Below, in pieces: positions 1 through 8,740 of a stretch of 36,331 nt of DNA. Source of the DNA: an uncultured Bacteriovorax sp. (GTDB taxonomy: Bacteria; Bdellovibrionota; Bacteriovoracia; Bacteriovoracales; Bacteriovoracaceae); contig CAMLRB010000005.1 in assembly GCA_946482295.1 (NCBI GenBank), positions 1-36,331 of the forward strand, in the 5' to 3' direction. A program made the translations under genes and the position numbers. Below the pieces are notes generated by a model. It did not search any database. It was not told the origin of the DNA and worked only from the letters and a program-made list of their open reading frames with translations. The stretch's first letter is position 1, and every line of letters starts with the position of its first letter.

Positions 1-1230
1 CCGAACAATGGTGGTTCTATTGGTGATGAAATCGCCGACAATGGCGGTGGACTTGGTGATGGTACAACAACTCCTGGTGACACTGGAACGATTCCAGGCG
101 ACACTGGTACTACTCCTGGCGGCGGTTCTACTACCCCAGGAATTCCTGGCGATGGCGGAACAACTACGCCTCCACCGGTTGTCGTAACTCCTCCTCCTGT
201 TGTCGTTGAACCACCTCCAGTCGTTGTGACTCCTCCACCAGTTGTGGTTGAGCCACCTCCAGTTGTAGTCACTCCTCCGCCTGTCGTTGTCACACCTCCA
301 CCAGTTGTGGTGACACCGCCTCCAGTTGTTACTCCTCCAGTTGTTACTCCGCCAGTGGAAGAGATTATCTTGAAAGATCGTACGGAAACGTTCACACAAG
401 ATTCATCTAGAGATGGTGATGTTGATATCCTTTGGGTTATTGATGACTCAGGATCTATGGCCGATGAGCAAGATGCACTTGGGAGAAACTTTCAATCGTT
501 CATCGATCAGTTTCTTACTAGAAATGTTGATTTTAAAATGGCCATTACAACGACTGATGGAACTTCTACCAGAAATGGAAAAATGGTTGGAGATTCTGGA
601 AAACTCACTCGCGCATCCGCTCAAGGAAATAAAACAGCATTTATCCAAAATTTTACGAAATGGGTAAAAGTCGGTGTTTCTGGTTCAGGGATTGAACAAG
701 GTTTAAAAACATCAACATCATTCTTTGATCGTTATGGTGCAAGCTTCCTTCGTCAAGATGCTTATCTTGTCATCGTCTACCTCAGTGATGAGGAAGACCA
801 ATCAGATAAGAAAGTGAGTGAATATATCGCGAAATTGCAAGCTCTAAAGGCCAACAAAGGAAAAGTTAAGGCCTACTCAATCGTGACTACTAAAAATTAT
901 GGAAACCAATGGGAGACGTTAGGAAAACGTTACATGGAAGTTTCATCAGCGACAAACGGAACTGTGTCGGACATCAAGAAAGATTTCGCTCCTGTTCTAA
1001 AAGACATTGGTGGAAGTATTGTTAATCTTCTCGATAGTTTCGCTCTAAGTGAAACTCCATACCAAAACTTAGTTGAGGTTTATGTAAACTCAGTGAAAGT
1101 TTCTTCGGGATGGACGTTCGATGCGACTCAAAGAACAGTGAAGTTCAATACAAATGCAGTTCCACAAGAAGGCGCTAAAGTTGAAGTTCGTTATAAAGTT
1201 AAAGCTAACGTTGTATTAGGAGCTATTTAA
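1..1230 (+). CDS. Proline-rich vWA-domain envelope/adhesin-like protein (5' partial)
   Basis: The reading frame is open from base 1, so the gene starts upstream of the window. A GTG at 226 lies inside a repeat and is not a convincing start. The visible 409 residues begin with a Gly/Thr/Pro-rich low-complexity stretch, then about ten PPPVVV(T/E)-type repeats (169-357). A von Willebrand factor A domain follows, with the metal-site motif DDSGSM at about nt 442-459 and a later LSDEEDQSD segment. A beta-rich tail of about 65 residues ends the protein. vWA domains bind ligands through a divalent metal. The gene overlaps the next by one base and heads an operon resembling the Glt/Agl gliding machine. 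In Myxococcus the vWA protein CglB is the surface adhesin of that machine, so an adhesin role is a reasonable inference. The proline repeats probably form a stiff stalk or wall-spanning segment. The signal sequence is outside the window. Confidence 0.8.
   Translation, partial: PNNGGSIGDEIADNGGGLGDGTTTPGDTGTIPGDTGTTPGGGSTTPGIPGDGGTTTPPPVVVTPPPVVVEPPPVVVTPPPVVVEPPPVVVTPPPVVVTPPPVVVTPPPVVTPPVVTPPVEEIILKDRTETFTQDSSRDGDVDILWVIDDSGSMADEQDALGRNFQSFIDQFLTRNVDFKMAITTTDGTSTRNGKMVGDSGKLTRASAQGNKTAFIQNFTKWVKVGVSGSGIEQGLKTSTSFFDRYGASFLRQDAYLVIVYLSDEEDQSDKKVSEYIAKLQALKANKGKVKAYSIVTTKNYGNQWETLGKRYMEVSSATNGTVSDIKKDFAPVLKDIGGSIVNLLDSFALSETPYQNLVEVYVNSVKVSSGWTFDATQRTVKFNTNAVPQEGAKVEVRYKVKANVVLGAI
169..357 (+). 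repeat. In-frame 21-bp repeat encoding PPPVVV(T/E)
   Basis: Seven full 21-bp units, each coding three Pro, three Val and one Thr or Glu, are followed by three shortened units. Synonymous codons differ between units (for example CCG/CCA/CCT and GTT/GTC/GTG/GTA). The repeat is therefore kept at protein level rather than being a recent DNA slippage product. It lies between the Gly/Thr-rich part and the vWA domain. Confidence 0.9.
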
Positions 1231-1952
1231 TGAAAATGAATTCTAAGAATATTTTTGTTTGTCTTTCTCTTACATACGTCACCCTCAGCGCGCAAGCGCT
1301 GAGGGCCGATGAAAAAGATCTTTACGATTTCCTTTGGCTGGATCCAGATAAAAAAGTTTATGTTCTTCAGAACAAAGTTCACAAAAAGGACAAAACTGTT
1401 TTTGCCAACGTGGGATACGGAACAGGTCTTTCATCGAATTTCCAAGATACGTCAATGATCCATGGAAATTTAGGTTTCTACTTTACAGAAGAATGGGCCA
1501 TTGAAGGTCTTTATACAAAATATAGTAACAAAGACAATGAGGCGATGGAAAACCTTCGTCGTCTGAATGGATCAACACCTTTCATTCGCAACACCGAAAG
1601 TAATTATGGATTGATTGCCAAGTGGTCGCCTTTCTACGGGAAGATCAATACGTTCAACAAAATTTTTTATTTCGATTGGAACCTGGGGCTTGGTCTGGGA
1701 AAACTCGAAACATCTAGTAACGCGACAACAGTAAGTAACCAGACAATCGCTAACTCTTACAAAAAAGAAAGCTATACTTCTGTGATTGCAAAAACAGGAC
1801 TCAGTTTTCACGCGACAAAAAACATCCACGTTGGTCTGGACTTGATCATGAACAACTACAAGGCCCCTGGCCCGACAATTAACGGTCGTGTTCCAGCGAG
1901 TAAAATCAGAAACAATATGGATGCGGTTCTGACGATTGGTGTGTCGTTTTAA
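1230..1952 (+). CDS. Outer-membrane beta-barrel protein of the Glt-like operon
   Basis: A 240-residue exported protein. The hydrophobic N-terminus (about residues 4-24) is followed by an acidic mature start. The rest alternates aromatic/hydrophobic and polar residues with many Gly and Tyr/Phe (for example FANVGYGTGL and HVGLDLIMNNY) and ends in Phe, as expected of an outer-membrane barrel. It looks like the myxobacterial-type outer-membrane barrel family (TIGR04565-like) that includes gliding proteins such as GltA/GltB/CglE; which one is not decidable here. The ATG at 1230 overlaps the previous stop (TAATG) and has AGGAG at 1218-1222, so translation is coupled to the vWA gene. A likely role is an outer-membrane anchor or channel for the surface adhesin and the periplasmic TPR proteins. 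A second in-frame ATG at 1236 is possible. Confidence 0.75.
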   Translation: MKMNSKNIFVCLSLTYVTLSAQALRADEKDLYDFLWLDPDKKVYVLQNKVHKKDKTVFANVGYGTGLSSNFQDTSMIHGNLGFYFTEEWAIEGLYTKYSNKDNEAMENLRRLNGSTPFIRNTESNYGLIAKWSPFYGKINTFNKIFYFDWNLGLGLGKLETSSNATTVSNQTIANSYKKESYTSVIAKTGLSFHATKNIHVGLDLIMNNYKAPGPTINGRVPASKIRNNMDAVLTIGVSF

Positions 1953-1975
1953 TCATTTCAAGAATTAGGGGTTTT

Positions 1976-3445
1976 ATGAAATATTTAGCTTGTTTAATGT
2001 TAGTTTGGGCCAGCTACAGTGAAGTTCAGGCCTCGGCCAAAGGCGCGTTTGAGTTATACCAAAAAGATAAGTCTAAATCGCGTGATAAAAATATCGCGCA
2101 CGAGCTTATTGAAGGTTCATATTATTTCAGCGCGATCCCTTACATCAATAATTACCTGGAACAAAACAGTGAAATCGATGCAGAACTTGAAGCTGATATC
2201 GAAACACTTGTTTTAAAAACAGGAACAATGGCCGTTCTTAACCTGGAAGAAAAGAGATTGGAAAGTTTTAACATTCCATCCATCTCCCTCATCTTAGGAA
2301 CACGACTTTTTAATAAAGAGAAATATGCAAAAGCTTATGAAATTCTCTCACGTATTCCAGAGAGTCACCAGTTTTCTGCTGAAGCAAACTTGATCAGGGG
2401 AACAATCCGCAATTTAGAAAGAAAGAACATTGAAGCACTCAATCTTTATGAATCATGCGTGAAAAAAAGTTCAGCTCAAGAATCAAACGCTAAAGGTGAT
2501 AAACTTAAACGTTATTATAACTACGTAAAAGAAACTTGCATCATCAGAACAGCACGTTTAAAAATTGAAGAAAAAAAATATGCAGAGGCCTTAGAAACTT
2601 ACGGTCAAATTGATAAACGCTCGTACAAATGGCCGTACATTCTTATGGATCAAGCGTGGGCGAATTACTACCTGAAAGATTACAACCGAGCACTTGGTCT
2701 TACTGTTACTTATAAATCACCACTCTTAGAAAGTTACTTCTTTCCAGAAGCAGAAGTCCTTATGGCCCTCTCCTACTACAACCTCTGCCTATGGGATGAC
2801 TCATTAAAGGTAGTTGATCACTTTTATGAAAATTACCAACCTAAAGCAGAAGCTTTGAAAGAAATACTTGGAAAGAATAAAACTTCGCACACATACTTCC
2901 TGGACCTTTATTATGCAGATACACAGACAAGAGAAAATTTAAATCCGTTCATTAGAAATCTTATTACGCAAACTCGTAAGCAAGTTAAATTTAACCTTGA
3001 CCTCGCGAGCTTGAAAGCCGCTAAAGACGAACTAGCTCTTTTAAAGCGACTTAAAAATAAAAATGATTTCACCCAGAACTTGGAAGCAAACCTTGATTCA
3101 ACTATCAACTTCATCAGCGCGAAGATAAACTACTACATAAAAAAAGAAATCTTCACGTTTATTAATGAAATTCATAAACACAGCTACTCAATGTTCAACT
3201 TGAAACTGGAACTCCTTTCTAAAAAGAGAGATGACATCTACAACGCAAAGGCACTAGCTGAAAGAACGCGTGATCGCGGTTCTGAAAATAATGTTAACAG
3301 AAAAACAAGCCAATACTTTTTCGAATTTAATGGATCATTTTGGGCGGATGAATTGGGTGACTATTCTTTTGGACTTCAAACTTCATGCACCGACTTAAAC
3401 GCTCCAGTTGAAAACAAAGTCAGTTTAAATAAACAAGTAAAATAA
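1976..3445 (+). CDS. Exported TPR-like protein (GltC-like position)
   Basis: A 489-residue protein with a signal peptide ending near QASA (residue about 21). The mature part is alpha-helical with TPR-like pairs, for example the segments around YAKAYEILSRIP, YAEALETYGQI and YYLKDYNRALGL. The last 150 residues are charged and probably coiled. AGGGG lies just before the ATG. TPR arrays are protein-protein scaffolds, and this one would sit in the periplasm. In Myxococcus a periplasmic TPR protein (GltC) is encoded beside the GltA/GltB barrels, and the order here matches, but sequence identity cannot be judged by eye. It ends two bases before the first candidate start of the next small gene. Confidence 0.7.
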   Translation: MKYLACLMLVWASYSEVQASAKGAFELYQKDKSKSRDKNIAHELIEGSYYFSAIPYINNYLEQNSEIDAELEADIETLVLKTGTMAVLNLEEKRLESFNIPSISLILGTRLFNKEKYAKAYEILSRIPESHQFSAEANLIRGTIRNLERKNIEALNLYESCVKKSSAQESNAKGDKLKRYYNYVKETCIIRTARLKIEEKKYAEALETYGQIDKRSYKWPYILMDQAWANYYLKDYNRALGLTVTYKSPLLESYFFPEAEVLMALSYYNLCLWDDSLKVVDHFYENYQPKAEALKEILGKNKTSHTYFLDLYYADTQTRENLNPFIRNLITQTRKQVKFNLDLASLKAAKDELALLKRLKNKNDFTQNLEANLDSTINFISAKINYYIKKEIFTFINEIHKHSYSMFNLKLELLSKKRDDIYNAKALAERTRDRGSENNVNRKTSQYFFEFNGSFWADELGDYSFGLQTSCTDLNAPVENKVSLNKQVK

Positions 3446-3458
3446 GATGAAGGTAATC

Positions 3459-3713
3459 ATGAAAATAATAATTCTTTCAGTTGTGATGCTTCTTAGTACA
3501 GAAATAAATGCACAAGACGATAAAAAAAATGTCGTCTACAAATATAAAGAATACGAAGTCATCGACTTGGGTAGTTTGGAAATTAAAGGACAAATCATGG
3601 CCCCTGGTGACTTAACAGTTAACGAACGTGAAAGACCTGTCTTTAAACGATCACTGCTTGAAAAAGAAAACTTTGATTTTGAAAACAAACGAGAAGTAGA
3701 AAATCTCAGATAA
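3459..3713 (+). CDS. Small exported protein of the Glt-like operon
   Basis: About 84 residues: a hydrophobic signal sequence (IIILSVVMLLSTEINAQ) followed by roughly 65 polar, charged residues with a short beta-rich centre (VIDLGSLEIKGQI) and a charged helical tail. The ATG at 3459 has AAGG close upstream. An alternative ATG at 3447 has no clear Shine-Dalgarno sequence and would add four residues. There is no recognisable domain. It is packed tightly between two TPR genes, so it is probably a periplasmic subunit or a chaperone-like partner of the same complex. Its size and position recall the small Cgl/Glt accessory proteins of myxobacteria, but that is only a contextual guess. Confidence 0.6.
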   Translation: MKIIILSVVMLLSTEINAQDDKKNVVYKYKEYEVIDLGSLEIKGQIMAPGDLTVNERERPVFKRSLLEKENFDFENKREVENLR

Positions 3714-3731
3714 CATTTTAAGGGAAAGAAA

Positions 3732-6686
3732 ATGCGAAACCTAATGTTCACCACGTTCATCCTCCTCGCACTCTCTTCAAACCAAGATGTCTTGTCTCAA
3801 GTCATCACGAAAGTTGATCAAGTGCCTTCAATTCAAACACCTTCAGTTCTATCCATTCAGCCAGAAGATCCAGAACGCTGGAAAAAATTGATGGTTCTTA
3901 TTGATAGCGAAATCAAAACTATCAAAGGGAATAAATATTCAGGTGCGGACCTTAAACATCGTCTTTTTGAATTGTATTCAGAAAAAATAAAACTTATCAA
4001 AGAAAAGGAAAACTTAACTCTCTTAAAAGCAGATCCAAAAGTTGTCCTTGCCCAAGGGAAAGATTCATTTTTTAAAAGTTCTAAAGAGCAGTACAAAACA
4101 GCACAGAATTACGCCTTAAGCATCATCTCTCAATATCCAAAATATCCGCGTATCAGCGATATTTATTATGCGATGGCGATCAACTCGCGTGATTATGGTA
4201 CGAGTGATGAAACGGAAGCGTTTCTTAAACGAGCGATTGCGACTTCTAGTGACACTTCTAAAACAATGTACAATGCTAAAACGGCATTGGCAGAATATTA
4301 CTATAACAATAAACGCTATCATGATGCCGTTGGGTACTACAACGACGTCTTAAAAAATCAAGACAACGAATGGTATGGAAAACACCTCTACAATGCGGGC
4401 TGGTGTCATCTAAAAGAAAGAAACTTTAAAAAGGCCCTTGATCTTGTCAAGCAGGCCTACGAGACCACTAAAAATAAAAAATACGTGTCAATGCGAGAGC
4501 AAGTTATTATGGCCATCGGCCTTTTTTACGTTCAGGCCGACCAGACTTACGAAGGTATTGAGTTTTTTGAACAAAATACAAATCCTTCTGCTCCTCACCT
4601 CATTGGTCTTGCTCAATCTTCAATGAACAAAAACAATTTTTCTATTACCGACGAAGTTTTAAAGTCAGCACTAAAAGACACTAAAAAAAGAAAAGACGCA
4701 AATGGCGAGATGAAAGTACGTCTGGCCCAACTCGATATTTATCGTGAAAGTAAAAAAGATGATCTTTACTTTGATACGGCCAACAACATTCTTGATCTTC
4801 ACAAGAAAAACAAACTCGACAAAGACGACCTCTTTACAGCTCAAAACAAAATCAAAGAAGTGGCCGGGTTCATGCAAATCAACTTGATCAAAGATAAAAC
4901 TAAAGAAGTGGTCGAATACAATAAAGACGATTTCAAAAAAATCATGCGTTACTTTGATATTCTAGCAGTTCTTGATCGTCCTAATAAAAACCAATACCGT
5001 TACTATCAGGGGGAAACTGCACTTTCAGCACAAGATTATCAAACTGCTCTTAAGTATTATGTTCGAGCGATCATGAACTCAAAAATGACTAAGGACAAAG
5101 GTGATACGACAAAGAAGTCGTTGGAGGCCATGCTTTCGACTCTTGACCTCGTCAAAATGCCAAAACCCAAAATGGATGAATACACTATTTTTACATTTAA
5201 GAACTATCTCCTTTTCTACCCTCAATCAGACAAGTCTCAGGCCATTTATCAAAAACTATTCAACAAGTATTTTGAACAGGCCAAAATTAAAAAAGCTGTA
5301 AACGTTCTCATGGTCTATACCTATCATTACAAAGGTGATGAAGCGATTCATCGTGAAATGTTGACCCAGATTCTTGATTCCTACATCAAAGCGAAAAATA
5401 CAGACAAACTAGCATTCTGGATTAATAAAATAGAGAAAGGATATTTGAATTTCTCTCAAGAATACATTCAAAATTCAATTGCGGTACTCGGTGGACTGCT
5501 TTTTGACAAATACCAGGCGCTTGAGAAAAAAGGTGATTTAAAAGCTGCCATGAGAGGATATGAATCTATTTACGAATCAAAACAATATCCAAAAAGAACA
5601 AAAGCAGAAGCTGCCTATGCCATCTCTGCACTCTCAATGGAACAAAACAGAGTCAAAGACTCCCACAAATGGTTAACTCGTAGTTTAGAGCTATACGATG
5701 ATCGCGACCTCGTAAAAATCACTTCATCACTTTATGTTATGGCCAAAGGATACAGACTCCTTCAGAGTTTTGAACATTCAACAGAAGTCGCTCAGCTTGT
5801 TTCAAAAAAATTCTGTCAAGAAAACTACAAAAACAAAGAAGATTTTTATGAACTTCTGAACGAAAATGCTTCTCTACATGAATTAAAAGTTGGATCTATC
5901 ATAAAACTTGAAGATGAATTTGAGAAATGTGGTCTCAATGAGAAGCTTATTGAAAAAGTGCAGTCAGACAACATTGAACGCCTCATTGCTGCCGACAAAT
6001 ACACAGAGGCCATGACTTATTTCAAGTCTGTATCTGCCAATTCAGCGGCCCAAAAAATGATGGCAAAATACATGAAAATGAAATTCTATCAATCACCAGT
6101 AAAGTTCCAAAAAGACCTTGAAGGTCTTCAAGATCTTCTTGCTGCAGACATCTCACCAGTCCTGGAACAACATGCTCATGTCACAGATTTCATCAACAGA
6201 ATTCAAAGCATGAAATTTGAGTTTACAAGCGAAGATAAATTTAATGAAGACAAGTTCAACAGTGAACTTGAACAGTATTTTGCCATGATTACAGAGCTTA
6301 ATAACGAGGCCATTTCCCTCTCAAAAAAGAGTGGTCCGGAAGAAGTTATCATGCTTCGTAATGTTCTCTCAAAACCGTATTATTCATTGGTAAAAGCGAT
6401 TCAAAACTATATCCCAAAAGGCGTGGATAATCGTTATTTAGAGGGCTTTTCACAGGGAATGCGCCAAATAACTGAGTCACTGATGGCTAAAGGGTTACAA
6501 GTTGATCGCGAAAAAGCGGCTTTTTTAGCGAAAAATAATTATTTTTTCGAAGTTCAAAAAAATGTTATGCTCGATTCAGATTCAGAAACGATAGAGAAAA
6601 AATTAAACTTTCACTCGGCAATTTTGTTTTCTAACACTCTCGATATCTCGCAAGGAAACACAAAAATAGCTAAGGGACAGAAGTAA
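3732..6686 (+). CDS. Large periplasmic TPR-repeat protein (GltD/AgmU-like)
   Basis: A 984-residue protein with a signal peptide (about residues 1-22, ending before QVITKV). Almost the whole mature chain is TPR-like helix pairs. Clear ones are YYNNKRYHDAVGYYNDVLK, the following WYGKHLYNAGWCHLKERNFKKALDL, and ALSAQDYQTALKYYVRAIM. Later parts are more divergent and lysine-rich. AAGGGAAAG precedes the ATG. A very long periplasmic TPR protein is a hallmark of the myxobacterial gliding machine (AgmU/GltD), where it is thought to link the inner-membrane motor to outer-membrane parts. The neighbours here (beta-barrel, TPR lipoprotein, ExbB/ExbD motor) support the same role. Only three bases separate it from the lipoprotein gene downstream. 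Confidence 0.75.
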   Translation: MRNLMFTTFILLALSSNQDVLSQVITKVDQVPSIQTPSVLSIQPEDPERWKKLMVLIDSEIKTIKGNKYSGADLKHRLFELYSEKIKLIKEKENLTLLKADPKVVLAQGKDSFFKSSKEQYKTAQNYALSIISQYPKYPRISDIYYAMAINSRDYGTSDETEAFLKRAIATSSDTSKTMYNAKTALAEYYYNNKRYHDAVGYYNDVLKNQDNEWYGKHLYNAGWCHLKERNFKKALDLVKQAYETTKNKKYVSMREQVIMAIGLFYVQADQTYEGIEFFEQNTNPSAPHLIGLAQSSMNKNNFSITDEVLKSALKDTKKRKDANGEMKVRLAQLDIYRESKKDDLYFDTANNILDLHKKNKLDKDDLFTAQNKIKEVAGFMQINLIKDKTKEVVEYNKDDFKKIMRYFDILAVLDRPNKNQYRYYQGETALSAQDYQTALKYYVRAIMNSKMTKDKGDTTKKSLEAMLSTLDLVKMPKPKMDEYTIFTFKNYLLFYPQSDKSQAIYQKLFNKYFEQAKIKKAVNVLMVYTYHYKGDEAIHREMLTQILDSYIKAKNTDKLAFWINKIEKGYLNFSQEYIQNSIAVLGGLLFDKYQALEKKGDLKAAMRGYESIYESKQYPKRTKAEAAYAISALSMEQNRVKDSHKWLTRSLELYDDRDLVKITSSLYVMAKGYRLLQSFEHSTEVAQLVSKKFCQENYKNKEDFYELLNENASLHELKVGSIIKLEDEFEKCGLNEKLIEKVQSDNIERLIAADKYTEAMTYFKSVSANSAAQKMMAKYMKMKFYQSPVKFQKDLEGLQDLLAADISPVLEQHAHVTDFINRIQSMKFEFTSEDKFNEDKFNSELEQYFAMITELNNEAISLSKKSGPEEVIMLRNVLSKPYYSLVKAIQNYIPKGVDNRYLEGFSQGMRQITESLMAKGLQVDREKAAFLAKNNYFFEVQKNVMLDSDSETIEKKLNFHSAILFSNTLDISQGNTKIAKGQK

Positions 6687-6689
6687 TAA

Positions 6690-7571
6690 ATGAAAACGAG
6701 CACATTAAAAATATTCACTCTCGGTCTGGTTGTTACGCTTGTGGGATGTTCTACACAAAGCTTCAATAACCAAATTCAAAAAGATCAATTCGATCTTTTA
6801 GCTGAAGAGTCTTTCATGCGCTATAACACGAATCGTTTAAGTGCAATGGAAAATCCTAACAAAGATTTTATCTCTCAAGCGCTCGTGGCCTGTCACCAGA
6901 AAAAATTTACGAAGGGACTTGGACTCCTGGAAGATAAAATGCATTCACACAAGACAAATCCATTTTACTGGAATGCTCTTGGAACTTGTTATTCACTTCA
7001 GAAAGAAACAGGGAAGGCACTTTTCTATTACGATCTAGGATTAGAAGCGGCAAAAAGCAAAGATTTAAATGAAAGAGACCGTCTGCTTGCAGAAGCTCTC
7101 ATTTCAAACAACGTTGGTCTTATTCAATTAGGTTTCAAAAGATATAACGAAGCTTTCGATCTTTTCAAAAAAGCTGTCAGCATTGTACCGAACTTCTTCA
7201 CACCAGAGTTCAACATTGCTCAGCTTTATATCGAGTTCAATGAGAACGACAAGGCCCTGGAGATTTTGAAAAAGCTGGAAATGAAAAACAGCGAAGACAT
7301 CGACTTACTCTACGCTATGTCACTTCTCTACTTTAGAAAAAATGATTTAGATAAATCTTATGCGTACATTAACCGCATTCAAAAAGATTATCTCAATCGT
7401 CCGGACATTGTTGGTCTCTATGCTTTTAATCTCATGAAGAAAAATAGATTGGAAGAGGCCAAACTCATTCTGGAAAAAAGACTTTTTGCCCCCGAGTACA
7501 ACCAACGAAACGAAATGATCCTGGATATAGTTAATCAGCAGATAAAAGAACTCTCTAAAACACAAAAGTAG
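6690..7571 (+). CDS. gltE: TPR-repeat outer-membrane lipoprotein, GltE-like
   Basis: A 293-residue lipoprotein. The N-terminus has a Lys-containing n-region, a hydrophobic stretch and a lipobox LVGC with the acylated Cys at residue 20. Ser at +2 fits outer-membrane targeting if the Lol rules of E. coli apply. The rest is TPR: FYWNALGTCYSLQKETGKALFYYDLGL, then a unit with NNVGLIQLGFKRYNEAFDLFKKAV, then further pairs. The length and architecture match the gliding TPR lipoprotein GltE (AglT) of Myxococcus, and its place just before the motor genes supports this. It likely anchors the periplasmic TPR chain to the outer membrane. The symbol is assigned on architecture and context, not on an alignment. 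Confidence 0.65.
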   Translation: MKTSTLKIFTLGLVVTLVGCSTQSFNNQIQKDQFDLLAEESFMRYNTNRLSAMENPNKDFISQALVACHQKKFTKGLGLLEDKMHSHKTNPFYWNALGTCYSLQKETGKALFYYDLGLEAAKSKDLNERDRLLAEALISNNVGLIQLGFKRYNEAFDLFKKAVSIVPNFFTPEFNIAQLYIEFNENDKALEILKKLEMKNSEDIDLLYAMSLLYFRKNDLDKSYAYINRIQKDYLNRPDIVGLYAFNLMKKNRLEEAKLILEKRLFAPEYNQRNEMILDIVNQQIKELSKTQK

Positions 7572-7598
7572 CTTTTCCTAACTCAAATTAACCAGTTC

Positions 7599-7617
7599 CT
7601 GAGATAAGTAGTCTCAG
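7599..7617 (+). other. Small RNA hairpin before the motor genes
   Basis: CTGAGA and TCTCAG form a perfect 6-bp stem around a 7-base loop in the 70-bp gap between the TPR lipoprotein and the stator gene. No U-run follows, so it does not look like a terminator. It could mark an mRNA processing point or simply be chance. The gap is the longest in the operon, and I see no convincing promoter in it. Confidence 0.3.
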
Positions 7618-7641
7618 CGTAGTACGTCTAAAGGAGTATGT

Positions 7642-8253
7642 ATGCATTTTATTGAAATTTTCAAGCAGGGTGGATTTATCATGTGGCCGTTGTTGATCTT
7701 CTCAGTGGGGATTTGGATTATCACCATCCAAAAAGTTCTCTACCTTATTAAGTTTCAAAAAGATTCAAAACACTACTTAAATGAAGCTACTAGAATCGTT
7801 CAGACTCAAAAATTACATGAGATGGAATATCTCTACAAAAACTGCCCTGAAGTTATAGCTAAAGCACACTACGCCATCTTCGATGAAGCCATGTCACGAG
7901 AAGATTATGAACAACGTCTTGCTCGTAGATTAAATGAAACAAACACAGATCTAAAAAAGAATTTATGGATGCTTGGTACGATTGCTTCTGCCGCTCCGTT
8001 CGTAGGTCTTTTCGGTACGGTTTGGGGGATCATGGAATCGTTTAAAGCGATCGGGTCTTCAGGTAAAGCGGGTTTCTCTGTTGTTGCCGGATCAATTTCA
8101 GAGGCACTAATTGCAACAGGTGCAGGGATCTTAGTCGCGGTTATCGCGGTTATGTTCTACAACTACCTGCAAGTAAAAATCACAAGTGTGGCCAATGACT
8201 TCAAAAACGGTCTTGGTGATATGGCAGATACATTCAACACACTCAAAAGATAA
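7642..8253 (+). CDS. ExbB/TolQ/MotA-family stator protein (AglR-like)
   Basis: A 203-residue inner-membrane protein with three predicted membrane segments at about residues 12-36, 109-131 and 153-177. The family signature PFVGLFGTVWGIMESF runs through the second segment, and a Gly/Ala/Thr-rich third segment follows (EALIATGAGILVAV). These proteins form the pentameric proton channel that, with ExbD-type partners, turns proton flow into mechanical work. In gliding bacteria the homologue is AglR. AAAGGAG lies well placed before the ATG. The ExbD-type gene follows 26 bp later and a TonB-like gene after that, so this is the power unit of the envelope machine encoded upstream. Sequence alone cannot exclude a Tol- or Exb-type role, but no tolA, tolB or pal gene is nearby. 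Confidence 0.9.
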   Translation: MHFIEIFKQGGFIMWPLLIFSVGIWIITIQKVLYLIKFQKDSKHYLNEATRIVQTQKLHEMEYLYKNCPEVIAKAHYAIFDEAMSREDYEQRLARRLNETNTDLKKNLWMLGTIASAAPFVGLFGTVWGIMESFKAIGSSGKAGFSVVAGSISEALIATGAGILVAVIAVMFYNYLQVKITSVANDFKNGLGDMADTFNTLKR

Positions 8254-8279
8254 TTAAACGATCAAAAGGAGTTTGATAT

Positions 8280-8705
8280 ATGTCGATGAAAGTAAGCAAT
8301 GATGATAATGATGGGGATATCGTAGCAGAGATTAACATGACTCCTCTTATCGACGTCATGTTAGTTCTTCTGATCATCTTTATGGTTTCCTCTACCGCTG
8401 CCCTGGAATCAGGGATGGATATTGAGTTACCGAAGACCGCTTTAACAAATGAAAAGAAAGACGCTGAAATTTTAGTTATCTCTCTGGGCAAAGACGGAAA
8501 AGTTGCCGTTCAAGGTAAAGCTGTTAAGCCAGAAGAAATCACTCGCAAGATTGCCAGTGAATTAAAAAATTTAAAAACTGAATCAGTTATCCTCGAAGGT
8601 GATACGGCGGCAAACTTAGGCCGAGCTGTTGAATTGATGGATATGGCGAAAGTAGCAGGAGCAAAAAACTTCTCTATCGCTGCTGAAGAAGGCAAAAACA
8701 ACTAA
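8280..8705 (+). CDS. ExbD/TolR-family stator protein (AglQ/AglS-like)
   Basis: A 141-residue protein with a cytoplasmic N-tail, one membrane segment and a periplasmic domain. The signature EINMTPLIDVMLVLLIIFM places the proton-carrying Asp at residue 25. The periplasmic part (about 45-141) has the expected beta-alpha pattern, with GKVAVQGKAV and an SVILEGDTAA segment. It pairs with the upstream ExbB-type protein. AAAGGAG is at good spacing. Myxococcus gliding uses two such proteins, AglQ and AglS, but only one is present between 8254 and the end of this operon, so it may serve alone or have a partner elsewhere. Confidence 0.9.
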   Translation: MSMKVSNDDNDGDIVAEINMTPLIDVMLVLLIIFMVSSTAALESGMDIELPKTALTNEKKDAEILVISLGKDGKVAVQGKAVKPEEITRKIASELKNLKTESVILEGDTAANLGRAVELMDMAKVAGAKNFSIAAEEGKNN

Positions 8706-8740
8706 GAGTTGATGAAACAACCAAAGAATGGGTGAACTTC

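Noticed and set aside
169..357. Tandem repeats as a possible CRISPR array or noncoding satellite
   Set aside because: The repeats are in frame, code for PPPVVV units, vary at synonymous positions and have no spacers.
226..1230. GTG at 226 as the true start of the first gene
   Set aside because: The frame is open to base 1 with the same repeat type and no Shine-Dalgarno sequence at 226; the gene begins outside the window.
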